The notes: generated by a model not told the origin, from the letters alone. A stretch of DNA of 64,000 nt from Paenibacillus pabuli (GCF_023101145.1 NZ_CP073714.1:2976001-3040000); one strand, 5' to 3'. Positions 32,979-42,152 are shown, counted from the stretch's first letter. Program-made: numbers and translations.

Positions 32979-35198
32979 ATGCTGAACGCATTAAAGGCCA
33001 TACAATCTTACAAGTCAGGCCATCTCTCTGAGGGAGAGCAGCCAACGTGGTTGCAGCTGTTGGCAGCAGCAGAGCAGCCGAATATTAACCTGGAACGTAT
33101 TCATTCCATCGCGGAGCTGGAAGGAACGAATCCGGTACTGGATTATGTAGAACGCACACTTCAGGTGCTGGAGCAGCTTCAAGTTTCTTTTTGGATAAGA
33201 GAAATTCTGGAGGATGTGCTGGTCTGGTCGGAAACGGCAAAGGCAGGATCACCGAAACAGCGGCGAAAATGGCAGAAACAGGGGGTTAACCTGTTCGTAC
33301 ATAATGTGGGTTCAGCACAGCTATATGACATGTATGAAAGTGTTGGAAATTTGCATGGCAAGCAAAGCCATCGTGAGGAGGAACATTCATCTCGATCGGA
33401 TATCTCGCGCGATTTATCAAATGATGATCCAATCGGTAGTACACAAACTGCGCAAACCGCATATGGTTCACTCACACCTCGGCATGAGATCATTCGTACC
33501 CTTATTGCCACACACGGACTTATTGGTCAGTACATCAGAGGCGAAATCCCGTTTGCTGAAAATGCTCCACTGCATTCATTCATCACGCAAGGGTGGCTGA
33601 CCGCAGATGAAATGCAGGCCATCCTGAGGGCGCTGAACGAATGCATCATTGCCGGTGTTGACCCAGCACTTTGGAATCAGGTTCAGGGTGAAGTTCAGCG
33701 TATTATAGGCTGGATCATTACAGAGCCGGATCATACAGACTGGAATGTGAAGGAGCGGCTCTCACGCTTGCGGAGCTCGTCTATACGTCAGGGAGAAGCG
33801 ATGGATGAAGCGTATGCCAAACTTCAAGTCCAGCTTGAGATAGAGAAACTTCTCGCTCCTCTGGCTCATCGAACCTTATGGTATGTGGAGTCGGCGATGC
33901 ACGATTTTTCGCTGCAGGAGATGGTCAAGATTTTCCTTTTGACGCTGAACAGTGAAGCAATGGAGCAACAATGGGATGCAGTAAGGCATATCAGTTTTGA
34001 ACCTTTAATGAACACGATGTATTACGACTATAAAGGTGTCAAGAAATTGAATATTTACAAGAAACGAATGATTGAAAAGTATTTGGAGCAATATTCGTGG
34101 GAGCAGATTGAAGCAGGTGAGACGATCACTTACCCTCACTTGACACATCGGATAGAACGGCACCCGGATTTACGGGATACGTTATTTGTGACGTTTGAAT
34201 TTTCTCCAGCGGCTGAGAAACTGATTGCGTTTTGTATTGAAGCTGAAAAGTCTCCCTTATACGAGAAGGCGGTGCTGTTGTTATTTGACCTGTTTGGATT
34301 GCGTCGGGACGCATATGATCGATTCCATAATGAAGAGACGTATCTGGCCGACATGAACAGCTCAGGTGATTACAAGAAAGTACTGCTGGATTATATGGTT
34401 GGCAAACGAGTGCTCGATATCGGTCCCGGCGGTGGAATATTGCTCGACCTGATTGAGCAGGAACGACCTGAGATGGAACCCATTGGCATTGATATTTCAG
34501 CGAATGTCATTGAGGCGTTGGAGCGCAAAAAGCAGCGGGAGGCACATCGCTGGCAAGTATTGAAGGGGGATGCTCTTCAACTGGATCAATACGTGCAGCC
34601 AGGCACGGTGGATACGGTTATTTTTTCATCCATTCTGCATGAACTGTATTCGTATATTGAACGTGAAGGACGAAGATTTAACAGGATGACGGTCATTGCT
34701 GCGCTAAGAAGTTCGTTTAACGTGTTGTCCCCCGGTGGCCGGATTCTGATCAGGGATGGTATCATGACTGAACCTGAGGCACAGAAGCGACGGATTCGTT
34801 TTCTCGAACCGGATGGGATGCGATGGCTGGAACGGTATGCGCAGGATTTCCAGGGACGCAGCATCGAATTTGAGCAGATCTCCGAGAATGAGGCCGTGCT
34901 GGGAATCAACGATGCGATGGAATTTTTGTACACCTACACATGGGGCGAGGAAGCCTATGTCCATGAGATTCAGGAGCAATTCGGCATATTTACTCCATCG
35001 GCCTATGAGCAATGTATTCGCGAAGCGCTGGGTGAGCATGCAGAAATTATAACGTTCCGACACTTTCTTCAGGAAGGATATACGGAAGCGCTTGGAGAAC
35101 GAATACTATTTATGGATGAACATGGTCAACCTGCACCTTTGCCAGACAGCACCTGCCTGATTGTGATTGAAAAAAAGAAAGGAATGGCGGACAGATGA
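32979..35198 (+). CDS. Large protein with C-terminal SAM-dependent methyltransferase domain
   Basis: A 739-residue protein. GAGGTGA lies eight bases before the ATG at 32979, which is preferred to the overlapping GTG at 32967. The first 400 or so residues are mostly helical and I do not recognise them. The class I methyltransferase fold starts near residue 475 with motif I VLDIGPGGGILLDLIE and continues with IGIDISANVIEAL, then SSILHELYSY and LSPGGRILIRDG. The stop overlaps the phosphatase start by four bases. The methyl acceptor is unknown. It is close to neither a tRNA nor a known siderophore methyltransferase by eye. Confidence 0.8.
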   Translation: MLNALKAIQSYKSGHLSEGEQPTWLQLLAAAEQPNINLERIHSIAELEGTNPVLDYVERTLQVLEQLQVSFWIREILEDVLVWSETAKAGSPKQRRKWQKQGVNLFVHNVGSAQLYDMYESVGNLHGKQSHREEEHSSRSDISRDLSNDDPIGSTQTAQTAYGSLTPRHEIIRTLIATHGLIGQYIRGEIPFAENAPLHSFITQGWLTADEMQAILRALNECIIAGVDPALWNQVQGEVQRIIGWIITEPDHTDWNVKERLSRLRSSSIRQGEAMDEAYAKLQVQLEIEKLLAPLAHRTLWYVESAMHDFSLQEMVKIFLLTLNSEAMEQQWDAVRHISFEPLMNTMYYDYKGVKKLNIYKKRMIEKYLEQYSWEQIEAGETITYPHLTHRIERHPDLRDTLFVTFEFSPAAEKLIAFCIEAEKSPLYEKAVLLLFDLFGLRRDAYDRFHNEETYLADMNSSGDYKKVLLDYMVGKRVLDIGPGGGILLDLIEQERPEMEPIGIDISANVIEALERKKQREAHRWQVLKGDALQLDQYVQPGTVDTVIFSSILHELYSYIEREGRRFNRMTVIAALRSSFNVLSPGGRILIRDGIMTEPEAQKRRIRFLEPDGMRWLERYAQDFQGRSIEFEQISENEAVLGINDAMEFLYTYTWGEEAYVHEIQEQFGIFTPSAYEQCIREALGEHAEIITFRHFLQEGYTEALGERILFMDEHGQPAPLPDSTCLIVIEKKKGMADR

Positions 35199-35782
35199 CA
35201 AATGAAGCCAACACGGCTTTATATTTTGTAAGGCACGCGGAATCTGAATATATCGAAGGGAAGGAACGCGAGCGAGGTCTGACGGAACAAGGGAAAAGAG
35301 ATGCGGCTAGCGTTGCGGGTTTGCTCCATCGGGAGCAAATCCAGCTGTTTTATTCCAGTCCGTATAGACGGGCTGTGGATACGATTCAGGGGTTGGCTGA
35401 AGTGTCAGGCGGCATTGTGGTCACCGAAGAGGATTTGCGTGAGCGTGAGCTGTCAGGTCCTGAAGTGAAGCATGAACATTTTCGTAAAGCCAAACAAAGG
35501 CTCTATGATGATCCTGCATTTGCCTATTCAGGTGGAGAATCCGGCGAAGTCGCTGGGGCGCGGGCAATTGCTGTTATACAGCGTATCCTGGATAGGCATC
35601 CGGGACAAAAAATAGTGGTTGGCACCCATGGGGATATCATGACGTTGATTTTCAATTATTATGATTCATCCTATGGTTATGACTTCTGGGCAAACACAAC
35701 GATGCCGGACATCTACAAACTGGAGTTTGATCGTGAAGGCAGGTTGGTCCAGGTAACACGACTATGGGAAGAACAGGTTTAG
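35195..35782 (+). CDS. Histidine phosphatase (phosphoglycerate mutase-like) family protein
   Basis: A 195-residue member of the histidine phosphatase clade. The catalytic motif RHAESEY (residues 13-19) carries the nucleophile H14, which becomes phosphorylated in family enzymes. YSSPYRRAVDT supplies the second Arg, and GTHGDIMTLIFN supplies the second His. Family members dephosphorylate sugars, nucleotides or proteins. Its start overlaps the stop of the large methyltransferase gene (ATGA), so the two are translated together. A kinase lies two genes upstream, which is a notable pairing. Confidence 0.9.
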   Translation: MTNEANTALYFVRHAESEYIEGKERERGLTEQGKRDAASVAGLLHREQIQLFYSSPYRRAVDTIQGLAEVSGGIVVTEEDLRERELSGPEVKHEHFRKAKQRLYDDPAFAYSGGESGEVAGARAIAVIQRILDRHPGQKIVVGTHGDIMTLIFNYYDSSYGYDFWANTTMPDIYKLEFDREGRLVQVTRLWEEQV

Positions 35783-35820
35783 TTTCTCTAGGTAACACGT
35801 TCTAACGACGTTAGGAGGCG

Positions 35821-36774
35821 ATGATACTGAACCGCAAGTTGGTAGAGTCCTTTATGGAGCAACAAATCCGTTTTAATGACAATAAAAGTTTATTTTATAA
35901 TGGGGGCAAGTCTACATTAGGGCCATCTCCGCGAACGTTGTGCTGGCTAATGGATTATCGCGCTCAAGTTGCAAAAGCATTAGAACGTATTTTTACAGAT
36001 GGATTATTAAATCATTTTACAATTAAACTAGCTGAGCAAGGAATCCGCCATTTTATCCAGGTGAACCAGTTTATGCAGTTTACGAGCAAAGACAAGTTGC
36101 AATTGACAGAAATATATAAAGATCAATTTATGCGGATCTGGTCTCTTTTGCAGAATGAGAGGGCAGGGGAAGAGGTATTACAGCAATTTTTCCAGAAGCA
36201 TTATCAACAGTTAAAAACATTTCTAATACAGACTAACGGCGAGGACTTGTTTAAAAAATATACGATGGGTCCACATCTCTTCTGGGTACCGTGTGAGGAG
36301 TATTCGGCGGATCTGCAGGTATCCTGGCTCGGCTTGGATATAGAGCACCTGCATCAACCGGTGCTTGATCTTGGCTGCGGTCCGCAGGCCAATTTGGTCC
36401 ATTTTTTACGTAATAAAAAAATAGAAGCTTATGGGATGGACAGACAGGTGGATGAATCGGAAGATCGGCCGTTTTTGCGACGTATGGGCTGGATGGAATC
36501 TTCATTTGAACAAGAACAGTGGGGGACAATAATATCCCATTTGGCATTCTCCAACCATTTTACACATCATCATCTCAAGACAGACGGTGAACCAGAAGCA
36601 TACGCTCAGAAATATATGGAGCTATTAAGAGCGCTAAAACCAGGGGGTTCCTTCTTCTATGCGCCGAGTGTTCCTTTCATAGAGTCATTCGTAGATCAAC
36701 TGCCCCAGTACTCTGTATGTCGAACCTGGATAACACCAACACAGCAAATGACGCGAATTATGCGGCTGGATTAG
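35821..36774 (+). CDS. SAM-dependent methyltransferase-like protein
   Basis: A 317-residue protein with a class I methyltransferase core: motif I VLDLGCGPQANLVHFL near residue 181, YGMDRQ as the acidic strand, and LLRALKPGGSFFYAPS near residue 275. The first 170 residues are helical and not recognised. The start is uncertain: AGGAGG is only two bases from the ATG at 35821, too close for normal use, while an in-frame CTG at 35827 has eight-base spacing. The 3' end overlaps the longer frame, but not the chosen start, of the exonuclease gene. The gene is more AT-rich than the previous one. Confidence 0.75.
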   Translation: MILNRKLVESFMEQQIRFNDNKSLFYNGGKSTLGPSPRTLCWLMDYRAQVAKALERIFTDGLLNHFTIKLAEQGIRHFIQVNQFMQFTSKDKLQLTEIYKDQFMRIWSLLQNERAGEEVLQQFFQKHYQQLKTFLIQTNGEDLFKKYTMGPHLFWVPCEEYSADLQVSWLGLDIEHLHQPVLDLGCGPQANLVHFLRNKKIEAYGMDRQVDESEDRPFLRRMGWMESSFEQEQWGTIISHLAFSNHFTHHHLKTDGEPEAYAQKYMELLRALKPGGSFFYAPSVPFIESFVDQLPQYSVCRTWITPTQQMTRIMRLD

Positions 36775-36794
36775 ATGAAAAAGGGGAGAGCCGA

Positions 36795-37487
36795 ATGAAG
36801 ATTACGTTTATGCCAGATACGTACACGGTTGAAGAGCTAAAAGTCTCTCACTTACATGATAGGACGTACTGCATATTTGATCTTGAAGGAACAGGGATTA
36901 ATCCGGCAGAGGAAAGTGTGACTCAATTTGGTGCGATGTATTACAAAAAAGGAGCTTCATTAAATTCAACGTTCTCTTCACTCGTACGTGCCTATAAACC
37001 GATCCCGGAAGCGGTCGCGAAGTTAACGGGCATCTCAAATGAGGATATGATCCAGGCCCCCTCATTTGCAGAAGCATATCACGCTTTTCTGGAATTCATC
37101 GGGGATAACGTATTAGTAACGCAGGCTGGTTATGAGTATGATTTGCCTATGTTGAAACGACATTGTGATATGAATGGTCTGTCGATGTTTACCAATTCGG
37201 TTTTGGATACAAAAGCGATGTTTACATATATTCATCCTGAAATCTCCGAGGTTATCTCTACCGATTTCCTGATCCGGTATTATGACCTGAATACAGACGA
37301 AATTCACAGGCACAATGCCTTAGCTGATTGTAGTGTGATTGGTCGTATTTTTGAACATGTCCTGAATGAATATCAGGCTCTTGCATTGGATCATTTTACT
37401 GCGGATAGGGGACATAGAATGAAACGTTTTGTGATTCCCGAGATGTATTTAACAGCACCGATCGGAGGAGGGAAGCCAAATGAGTAG
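36795..37487 (+). CDS. DEDDh-type 3'-5' exonuclease domain protein
   Basis: A 230-residue nuclease of the DnaQ/PolC epsilon family. GGGGAGAG precedes the ATG at 36795; the longer frame from 36717 overlaps the methyltransferase gene. Exo I is FDLEGTG near residue 33, giving the Asp and Glu metal ligands. Exo II is in VTQAGYEYDLPMLKRH, and Exo IIIh is HRHNALADCSVIG near residue 190. It should degrade single-stranded DNA or RNA 3' to 5'. It carries no polymerase or helicase domain. The next gene overlaps by eight bases, so the pair is coupled. Confidence 0.85.
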   Translation: MKITFMPDTYTVEELKVSHLHDRTYCIFDLEGTGINPAEESVTQFGAMYYKKGASLNSTFSSLVRAYKPIPEAVAKLTGISNEDMIQAPSFAEAYHAFLEFIGDNVLVTQAGYEYDLPMLKRHCDMNGLSMFTNSVLDTKAMFTYIHPEISEVISTDFLIRYYDLNTDEIHRHNALADCSVIGRIFEHVLNEYQALALDHFTADRGHRMKRFVIPEMYLTAPIGGGKPNE

Positions 37488-37854
37488 AGTGGATGCGGAT
37501 AAATTGCTGGCTGATTTGAATGAGGGGCGGATTATTAGCCAACAGACATTCGAAGGCCTGGATGTGGAAGCCTATTTGGATCAACGGGATGTTTCCGAAT
37601 TTGCCGATGAGTGGATGCAGGCATTTGAACGATTTGCTCAGAAGTCTGACGTTGTAGAAGAAGATGTGCTTCGTGCATGCAGGGAACTGGCTTTCAAACG
37701 AACGATTGCTCTTGCGGGGGATCCTGAACTGGCCGGATATGTCAGTGATGACATTGGTTTGATTGGGGCGGCTCTGTTACAGGACGAAATGCAGGATCTA
37801 TTTGTTTTGCAATTACTTGAACGTTATCAACAAGGTACATTGCCCCTGCGTTAA
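37480..37854 (+). CDS. Hypothetical acidic protein, 124 aa
   Basis: I do not recognise this protein. GGAGGG lies a few bases before the ATG, which is inside the end of the exonuclease gene. It is acidic and probably helical (VDADKLLADLNEGRI, FADEWMQAFERFAQ), with no signal or membrane segment. The overlap with the exonuclease suggests that the two act together, for instance as a small partner or inhibitor; that is inference from position only. It is the last gene before the second Fur-controlled unit. Confidence 0.65.
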   Translation: MSRVDADKLLADLNEGRIISQQTFEGLDVEAYLDQRDVSEFADEWMQAFERFAQKSDVVEEDVLRACRELAFKRTIALAGDPELAGYVSDDIGLIGAALLQDEMQDLFVLQLLERYQQGTLPLR

Positions 37855-37912
37855 GCGGGGGTAGCGGTTGTATGTTCTTTCGTTTGTATAAAAAAATAGC
37901 CTCGAATGTGTA

Positions 37913-37942
37913 TTGTGGATTTTACACAGCATAAGGTACAAT
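37913..37942 (+). promoter_or_regulatory. Candidate promoter of the second siderophore-binding protein
   Basis: TTGTGG and TACAAT are separated by 18 bases. The Fur box starts about 20 bases after the -10. Confidence 0.5.
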
Positions 37943-37964
37943 TCATCTAAGCATTGAGTGAGAA

Positions 37965-37979
37965 TGATAATCATTATTT
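37965..37979 (+). promoter_or_regulatory. Fur box upstream of the second siderophore-binding protein
   Basis: TGATAATCATTATTT matches 13 of 15 consensus bases, and AATGATAATCATTATT around it is nearly fully palindromic. It is about 55 bases before the start codon. Confidence 0.85.
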
Positions 37980-38033
37980 ATAAAAGCTGTTCTCACCGAT
38001 ACAACAACAGATTACATAGGGGTGAAGGGTACC

Positions 38034-39032
38034 ATGGTAAGATTCAGTAAAGGGTTTAAAGGGTGGACGATCATATTGTTACTCATGGTTGTAGTTATAA
38101 CGGGCTGTAGTGCAAATTCGGAGTCGAAGGTTGAGCAGGATTTTCCATCCGGGGCTGGAGCTTCAGGTGAGAGTACATCTGAAACAAAAGAAAAAGAAGC
38201 AGAGACACGTGTTGTTCAGGATGAATTCGGGGATGTGACGATTCCGGTGCATCCGCAGCGGATTGCTGGTATCTATGTGGAAGATTATCTCAAGGCTCTT
38301 GATATCACGCCTGTAGTACAGTGGTATAATCCGATGTGGGGCGTACAGGAATATCTGGATCTGGATGTGCCACGGTTCGATTTGACCGGGAGTATTGAAG
38401 CGTTGCTTCAATATGATCCGGATCTAATCATTGTGGATGGAGTGGATGCAGCGACATATGAGATGTACTCCAAGGTAGCACCGACGTATCGTTTGCCTGA
38501 GGAAATTTTGCAGGATTCCAATCAGATCTTGACAACCATTGCGGATGTTGTCGGTAAACCTGAAAAGGGTGCAGAAGTTGTGGCTGAATTTGAAGGCAAG
38601 ATTGCAGATGCCAAGTCAAAGCTACAAGAAGCGATTGGAAATGAGACAGTAGCCGTTGTACGCCTGAATGTGACTGAGAAGACGTTAGCTTTGTTTGGTG
38701 TGAAGAATCGTCTTACAGGATTTATCTATTCAGGTGTTGGATTAACACCTCATCCGTTGGCAGCTAACATGAAGGAATATCAGGAGTTACTGTCAGAAGA
38801 GGCGATTCCGGAGCTGGATGCCGATCACATTATAGTGTTCCCTTCCAATGGGAATTGGTCTTCCAAAGAGAACGAGGCGGCCATCAAAGTATTGGACGGA
38901 AAGTTGTGGCAGTCGCTTCCGGCCGTTAAAAACAAACATGTGTACATGATGGAAAGATCACACTGGCAATCGGGAGCCGTCATAGCGAATTCAATGAAGA
39001 TTGATGATCTCTTGCAAAAAATGGCTCCATAA
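38034..39032 (+). CDS. Second iron-siderophore substrate-binding lipoprotein
   Basis: A 332-residue FecB-type lipoprotein. The ATG at 38034 has GGGGTGAAGG upstream and is preferred to the GTG at 38022. The signal ends in lipobox VVITGC, with Ser and Asn-rich linker residues after the Cys. The binding domain shows VVQDEFGDVTIPVHPQRIAG and LLQYDPDLIIVDGVDAATYE. The gene stands alone with its own Fur box and terminator, next to an AraC fusion regulator. It has no permease of its own, so it may share the FecCD pair or serve a different siderophore. Confidence 0.93.
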   Translation: MVRFSKGFKGWTIILLLMVVVITGCSANSESKVEQDFPSGAGASGESTSETKEKEAETRVVQDEFGDVTIPVHPQRIAGIYVEDYLKALDITPVVQWYNPMWGVQEYLDLDVPRFDLTGSIEALLQYDPDLIIVDGVDAATYEMYSKVAPTYRLPEEILQDSNQILTTIADVVGKPEKGAEVVAEFEGKIADAKSKLQEAIGNETVAVVRLNVTEKTLALFGVKNRLTGFIYSGVGLTPHPLAANMKEYQELLSEEAIPELDADHIIVFPSNGNWSSKENEAAIKVLDGKLWQSLPAVKNKHVYMMERSHWQSGAVIANSMKIDDLLQKMAP

Positions 39033-39044
39033 GCAGAATCCTAT

Positions 39045-39085
39045 AAGAAAGTTCTTCCCATAGGGTTGAAGAGCTTTCTTTTTTC
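39045..39085 (+). terminator. Terminator after the second binding-protein gene
   Basis: AAGAAAGTTCTTC pairs with GAAGAGCTTTCTT and is followed by TTTTC. Confidence 0.85.
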
Positions 39086-39102
39086 GTTTACACTATTTTA
39101 AA

Positions 39103-39117
39103 TGATAACAATTCTCA
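39103..39117 (+). promoter_or_regulatory. Fur-like box upstream of the second AraC fusion gene
   Basis: TGATAACAATTCTCA matches 12 of the 15 Fur consensus bases. It ends 16 bases before the ATG at 39134, which is close enough to overlap the leader. Confidence 0.6.
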
Positions 39118-39133
39118 ATTAAGGAAGATGGAC

Positions 39134-40798
39134 ATGTGGCCCACGATAAAACAATGGATTCCCAAGCCTTGGTTATGCTCACTTCGACATATAGAATATG
39201 TAGATCGCAATAAGCCCAATGCAGCGAAACGGCTCGCATACCCGATGTCTGACTCACAATCCCTATTCGTTGTGACGTGTGGAAAGGGTTCAATGGTCTG
39301 CTCGGACAGGGAAATCCGTATGGAAAAAGGTATGATTATATTTGTTCCCGTTGGAAAATCCATTGTAATTGAAGATTCTACTGGGACAGAGAATGAATTG
39401 CAATTTTATAAACTGGATCTGACGGTGGCTGAGGTGAAAGAGGATACTTCGAACCGTATGAATATGAGAGACACGACTGAGCACCATAGATTTCTTAAAG
39501 GGATAGATATCCAAGGATCATTATCTCTTATCGAGCTAAATTACAGTCCGTGGAGTTCCTGTTTGGAACCCTTGGCACAGATATTACGCCAACAGACAGC
39601 TCGTGATTGGCTGGAACAGTGGGAGGTACAACTACGCTTCCAGGAATGGTTCAGGATCTTGCTTCGGCAAAGTGATCCCGAGACCGAGGAACCGAATGAC
39701 CGCGTACGGCTTCAAAGTTCCATTCGTTATATTCACGAACACTATAATCAGGCCATAACGGTTGACGATTTAGCGGCTGATATCCGGCTTACCAGGGCCA
39801 GTTATACTCGGCAATTCAAAGAAAGTACGGGTAAGCTTCCGCTTGACTATGTGAATGCTGTTCGATTGGAACGCTCCAAACAGCTATTGCAACTGACGGA
39901 TGATCGTCTGCATGATATCGCTCAGAATGTGGGATTTAATAACGAGTATTATTTCGGCCGTCGCTTTAAGCAGTATGCTGGCATTTCACCAGGATTGTAT
40001 CGGCGTCATCATCGTCAAGACGCGCGTGTATTTGCACCTTATCTGGAAGACTTCGTACTGGCTCTTGGAGTAAGGCCGATGTTGCAATATTCCCATCGTT
40101 CCTGGGGCAGACAACACTATTTGGGATTGGAAGATGTTCCTGAATTCGATGTTACTCAGTTGGATGCAGGGTTTAATGAGACGAATGTGCCCGAGTTTAT
40201 TATGCTGAACGGTGGACACGAACGCTGGAACTTGGAGCGGTTTGAGCAAGTAGCACCTACGTTTTATGTGGATCATCAGGGTGAGCACTGGCGTTCCATT
40301 TTGAAATCTACCGCGGATGTGCTTGGAAAAGTAAGCCGTGTGCAGGATGTAATAGGTGACTATGAAGAAAAAGCGCAGGAAGCCAAGAACCGATTGGCAC
40401 GGCATATGCGTGGGAAAACAGTTGCTTTTTTACGTATTTCTGCATCGGAAATTACACTCTATGGGAACCAGTACGGTTACGTAGGTCCTGTATTGTATCA
40501 GGATCTTGGATTAACACCGCATGTTTGTGTTCAGCAATGGGCGAATCAAAGTAGAAGAGTCGGTATTGGGCTTGAGCAGCTATGTCAGCTTGAGGCAGAT
40601 CATTTCTTTATTACATTTGACAATATGGATTCTGCATATCGAGGAGAGGAGCGGAAGCTCCTGGAGAGAGAGGAGTGGAAACGACTGCCTGCCGTGAAAA
40701 GCGGTCACGTATATGAGGTCGATTTTATGACCTGGATGAATTATGGAGTTATTTCCCACGGGAAGAAGATCGATGATATACTGCGATTTATGGCTTAA
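39134..40798 (+). CDS. Second AraC regulator fused to a siderophore-binding-protein domain
   Basis: A 554-residue fusion with the same plan as the regulator at 30420: a cupin-like N terminus (MVCSDREIRMEKGMIIFVPV), AraC units near residues 205-300 (ITVDDLAADIRLTRASYTRQ; LHDIAQNVGFNNEYYFGRRF), then a FecB-type domain of about 255 residues without a signal peptide. The ATG at 39134 fits the AAGGA site better than the ATG at 39128. It follows its own Fur-like box and the second binding protein. By analogy with Btr it should respond to a siderophore, perhaps a different one from the first regulator. Confidence 0.9.
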   Translation: MWPTIKQWIPKPWLCSLRHIEYVDRNKPNAAKRLAYPMSDSQSLFVVTCGKGSMVCSDREIRMEKGMIIFVPVGKSIVIEDSTGTENELQFYKLDLTVAEVKEDTSNRMNMRDTTEHHRFLKGIDIQGSLSLIELNYSPWSSCLEPLAQILRQQTARDWLEQWEVQLRFQEWFRILLRQSDPETEEPNDRVRLQSSIRYIHEHYNQAITVDDLAADIRLTRASYTRQFKESTGKLPLDYVNAVRLERSKQLLQLTDDRLHDIAQNVGFNNEYYFGRRFKQYAGISPGLYRRHHRQDARVFAPYLEDFVLALGVRPMLQYSHRSWGRQHYLGLEDVPEFDVTQLDAGFNETNVPEFIMLNGGHERWNLERFEQVAPTFYVDHQGEHWRSILKSTADVLGKVSRVQDVIGDYEEKAQEAKNRLARHMRGKTVAFLRISASEITLYGNQYGYVGPVLYQDLGLTPHVCVQQWANQSRRVGIGLEQLCQLEADHFFITFDNMDSAYRGEERKLLEREEWKRLPAVKSGHVYEVDFMTWMNYGVISHGKKIDDILRFMA

Positions 40799-40851
40799 AT
40801 GATGCAGTATCTGACAGTTTATTCGTTCTAAAATCACATCTGTTGTAAAAC

Positions 40852-40886
40852 GAAAGGGTGATGCTACCAAAGGCATCACTCTTTCA
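40852..40886. terminator. Bidirectional terminator at the end of the iron island
   Basis: GAAAGGGTGATGC pairs with GCATCACTCTTTC with one G-U pair, between convergent genes. Confidence 0.85.
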
Positions 40887-40893
40887 TTAAATC

Positions 40894-41565
40894 TCAAGTT
40901 ACTTGCTTTAATAATCCCTCATAGTTATTCCGCACATTACCAACTTCTTTAGGGACCTCGTAAGCACGCATCTCAGACGCTTTGTATGGTTTGAGCATCC
41001 CTAGTAACGACTGAACGTCGGAATTATCTCTTTCAAGCCATTCAGCTTCATCTTCGGGGCGTAATATAACTGGCATACGGTTATGGATGTCTATCATCAA
41101 CTCATTCGGCTCAGTAGTAATGATAGTACATGTGCTTATCTTATTGCCCTCTGGATCTAGCCAGGTATCGTACAATCCTGCCAATGAGAATAAGTGTTCA
41201 TCCTTCATGAGTATCCGCATTGGCCGCTTTGTTAATCCTTCTTTCTTCCACTCATAAAATCCGTTTGTTGGGATGATACAACGTTTGGAGCGGATTAGGG
41301 CTTTGAAGGCTGGCTTTTCGGAAAGAGTTTCAGCTCGAGCGTTAATCATCTTATTTCCAATCTTGTCATCCGTAGCCCAAGAAGGGACTAGACCCCATCG
41401 GAGCGATCCCAATCGATTGCCTTCTTTGCTAGCGATAATTGCCGGGATGTATTGCTTAGGTGCTGCATTGTAATTCGGCTTGTACTCAAATCCATTAGCC
41501 ATGGCCGCCATGTAACGTTCAATGATGTCCTCGATCGAATCAGTTATTGTAAATCTACCACACAT
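40894..41565 (-). CDS. SRAP (SOS response-associated peptidase) protein, YedK/HMCES type
   Basis: A 223-residue protein that should form a stable thiazolidine crosslink with abasic sites in single-stranded DNA and protect them. Catalytic Cys2 is exposed after Met removal (MCGRFTITDS). The family residues Asn, Glu and His are all visible: NARAET near residue 76, NGFYEW near residue 102 and DIHNRMPVIL near residue 156. AAAGGAGG gives a strong ribosome site. It is a single gene on the minus strand between terminators. The length matches the family, and it looks intact. Confidence 0.93.
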   Translation of the reverse strand: MCGRFTITDSIEDIIERYMAAMANGFEYKPNYNAAPKQYIPAIIASKEGNRLGSLRWGLVPSWATDDKIGNKMINARAETLSEKPAFKALIRSKRCIIPTNGFYEWKKEGLTKRPMRILMKDEHLFSLAGLYDTWLDPEGNKISTCTIITTEPNELMIDIHNRMPVILRPEDEAEWLERDNSDVQSLLGMLKPYKASEMRAYEVPKEVGNVRNNYEGLLKQVT

Positions 41566-41693
41566 AAAGCAGCCTCCTTTGAGAGGATATACTATGTAAT
41601 TTTACTCAAATTTCTGAGAATAGAAACGGGTAATTTGTGGAGAGAATCCTCCAAATCTACATATGCTGCAGGCATGAACGAAAATAGAAACTG

Positions 41694-41746
41694 AAAAAAA
41701 GACGAATTCCATCTCGGAGGAAACCGAGTAGTTTTCGTCTTTTTTG
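41694..41746. terminator. Bidirectional terminator upstream of the SRAP gene
   Basis: AAAAAAAGACGAA and TTCGTCTTTTTT flank an inner CTCGG/CCGAG stem. It ends the VOC gene transcript on the minus strand. Confidence 0.8.
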
Positions 41747-41774
41747 ATACGTGGTTTTATTTTTTTCAGAGAGA

Positions 41775-42152
41775 TTAGTTTTTCTCCATCACCGCAAAGT
41801 AATTGTTTTCGTCATCTGCAAAGTTGAAAACTCTTCCGCCAGGCATCGTTACAATTTCGCCAACCGTAACTTGTTTATTGGATAAGTGAGTGTAAAGTTG
41901 ATCCAGGTTATCTGTGAATAGCATAAGAGATGGTGTGCCAAGGTTTAATTCAGGGGACATGTTGGCAACAAATTCTTTGTCGTGCAGGATAATGGTAGTT
42001 TGAGCATCCTTCACAGGAGCAATCTCGATCCAGCGCATGCCATTCCCATTGACTTCGTTAACGACATGGAAACCTGCTTTTTCCGTCCAAAATTGAAGAG
42101 CCTTGTCCTGATCGTTTACATACAACATAATTTGCCCGACTTGAGTAAACAT
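41775..42152 (-). CDS. VOC (glyoxalase/bleomycin resistance) family protein
   Basis: A 125-residue member of the vicinal-oxygen-chelate superfamily. AAGGAG precedes the ATG at 42152, so the protein begins MFTQVGQIMLYVNDQDKALQ, the standard first beta strand and helix; the upstream frame is not used. The later GGRVFNFADDENNYFAVME is the usual metal-site strand and closing turn. It could be a glyoxalase-like enzyme, a dioxygenase or a resistance protein. The gene stands alone. Confidence 0.88.
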   Translation of the reverse strand: MFTQVGQIMLYVNDQDKALQFWTEKAGFHVVNEVNGNGMRWIEIAPVKDAQTTIILHDKEFVANMSPELNLGTPSLMLFTDNLDQLYTHLSNKQVTVGEIVTMPGGRVFNFADDENNYFAVMEKN

